A stretch of 6,123 bases of DNA, taken from the NCBI GenBank assembly GCA_937967465.1, contig CALBSW010000102.1, forward strand, positions 1 through 6,123, written 5' to 3'. The translations under genes and the position numbers were made by a program. Each line of letters begins with the position of its first letter. Positions within the stretch are counted from its first letter, which is position 1. The notes under the pieces are model-generated. The model was not told the DNA's origin. It ran no database searches and was given only the letters and a program-made list of their open reading frames with translations. The stretch is from an uncultured Flavobacteriales bacterium. GTDB taxonomy: Bacteria; Bacteroidota; Bacteroidia; Flavobacteriales_D; Sanyastnellaceae. This document shows, in pieces, positions 4,996 through 6,123 of the stretch.

Positions 4996-6123
4996 TCAGC
5001 GGACCGGTTTGAACATGCGGTCCCAGCGGATGCCGGACTCGCCGTGCTGGGCCTCGTTCATTTTGCTGAACCACGTGAAAGCCGCACGTCCCACGACATG
5101 GTCTTCGGGCACGAATCCCCAGTAGCGGCTGTCGGCAGAGCTGTGGCGGTTGTCGCCCATCAGCCAGTAGTAGCCCTGTTCGAAGGTGTATTCCGTCGCG
5201 GGCTGCCCATCGATGTAGACGGCATCGCCTTCCACGCGCATCTCATGGCCTTCGTACGCCGTGATGACCCGCTCGTAAAGCGCGATGTTGCGGGGTGTGA
5301 GGGGCAAGGTTTCTCCTTCTGCGGGAAGGTGAATCGGACCGTAATTGTCCAGATCCCAACTGGCGAAATCAAACCGGTTCGTGTTCGGGTACATGTCCAG
5401 CGTTCCGCGACGGGAGGTGGGATCGTAGGGCTGCACTTCTGCGACAAGCCCCTGATCCATCAATGTGGCGGCCTCATCCTCGCGAAGCGCCATGAAGTAG
5501 GTGCCACCCGGGCCTTTTCCTTGAATGTCGATGTCGGTCAGACCAAAGCGCTCGCGGATCACGCGCAAGTCGGCCTCGCGCTTCAACTTCACGAGGTAAT
5601 TGAATTGCAATCCAGGAGGAGAGGGGACCACTTCACCGTCGATGACCAGCTCGCGGTTGACGATGGACAGGTCTTCTCCCGGCAAGCCCACGCAACGCTT
5701 CACGTAGTGCTCCTTCTTGCCGACCGGGCGGGACTTGATGCCATGGGACCGGCTCCAATCCTTGCGCGCCATGGCATTGAACTTCGCCTTGTCCGCCTCA
5801 TAGGCGACCACATCCCCTCCAGCGAAACCAATGGCCCGCTGACGCAACAATGCGTGGTAGTCGTGTCCCGCGAGGTAGGAGTCCACCACAACGGTGTCGC
5901 CATTCGGGAAGTTGAAGACAACCGCATCATAGCGGTCCACATCGCCAAAACCAGGCAAGCGCATGTAGGGGAGCTCGACCCACTCGAGATAGCTGGACCG
6001 GAGGCCTGGGCCCGGCAATGCGTTGTGCACGAACGGCACACTCAACGGCACTTCAGTGACCTTCGGGCCGTAGCTCATCTTGCTGACCACCAAGTAGTCT
6101 CCGACGAGCATGCTGTCCTCCAT
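4996..6123 (-). CDS. lepB: Signal peptidase I (5'-truncated by the window edge)
   Basis: LepB is the membrane-bound serine protease that removes signal peptides on the outer face of the inner membrane. The 375 visible residues run from just after the catalytic serine to the natural stop. The edge sequence MEDSMLVGDYLVVSKMSYGP aligns with the family box (S-M-x-x-[ST]-L-x-x-G-D), so the nucleophilic Ser should be the codon immediately before the window; Ser4 corresponds to the Thr/Ser of that box, not the nucleophile. The ATG at 6123 is therefore an internal Met, and the transmembrane part lies outside. Other boxes are YDAVVFNFPNGD (65-76), the catalytic Lys142 in YVKRCVGLPGED (140-151), and MGDNRHSSADSRYWGFVPED (322-341). 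An insert of well over 100 residues separates the last two, as in Bacteroidota LepB proteins. The C-terminus (GIRWDRMFKPVR) looks complete. It is probably co-transcribed with the WbqC gene downstream. Confidence 0.95.
   Translation of the reverse strand: MEDSMLVGDYLVVSKMSYGPKVTEVPLSVPFVHNALPGPGLRSSYLEWVELPYMRLPGFGDVDRYDAVVFNFPNGDTVVVDSYLAGHDYHALLRQRAIGFAGGDVVAYEADKAKFNAMARKDWSRSHGIKSRPVGKKEHYVKRCVGLPGEDLSIVNRELVIDGEVVPSPPGLQFNYLVKLKREADLRVIRERFGLTDIDIQGKGPGGTYFMALREDEAATLMDQGLVAEVQPYDPTSRRGTLDMYPNTNRFDFASWDLDNYGPIHLPAEGETLPLTPRNIALYERVITAYEGHEMRVEGDAVYIDGQPATEYTFEQGYYWLMGDNRHSSADSRYWGFVPEDHVVGRAAFTWFSKMNEAQHGESGIRWDRMFKPVR

Noticed and set aside
6121..6123. ATG at the window edge as the true lepB start.
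   Set aside because: The frame lacks the transmembrane anchor and the catalytic serine that should precede this Met, so the Met is internal and the gene continues beyond the window.

Overview
The window looks like a chromosomal segment from a fairly GC-rich member of the Bacteroidota. Three things suggest this. The signal peptidase I carries the long insert typical of that phylum and is followed directly by a WbqC-family gene, a pairing I recall from Bacteroidota genomes. Most start codons lack a clear Shine-Dalgarno sequence. The closest remembered relatives of GcvT, the ComB-like protein and the secreted zinc enzyme are also from that group. No genus can be named from the sequence alone. 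There is no sign of insertion sequences, phage genes, CRISPR, tRNA or rRNA.

Six of the seven genes lie on the minus strand, in two tightly packed blocks. Reading in the direction of transcription, the right-hand block is lepB (signal peptidase I, truncated by the right window edge, stop at 4996) followed after 4 bases by a WbqC-family gene (4991-4362). The left-hand block starts at 4006 with gcvT (glycine cleavage aminomethyltransferase). It continues with a comB-like 2-phosphosulfolactate phosphatase (2 bases later), a secreted S1/P1-nuclease or zinc-phospholipase-C-like enzyme (4-base overlap) and a DUF3524/GTDC1-type glycosyltransferase (9 bases later, ending at 7). The spacing is that of a single operon.

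Between the blocks, a small plus-strand gene (about 4097-4402) encodes a protein with features of a RelE/ParE-type toxin. It has no visible antitoxin partner, diverges from gcvT and overlaps the end of the WbqC gene tail to tail by 41 bases.

The operon members have no single obvious pathway in common: one-carbon metabolism (GcvT), a sulfonate phosphatase fold (ComB), a periplasmic or exported hydrolase, and a glycosyltransferase related to the tRNA-queuosine mannosyltransferase. Nothing here is a clear new multi-gene system. The points most worth a second look are a Glu at the expected catalytic Asp of GcvT, the DUF3524 enzyme as a possible tRNA-modifying glycosyltransferase, the ComB-like protein in an organism not expected to make coenzyme M, and the solitary toxin-like gene.
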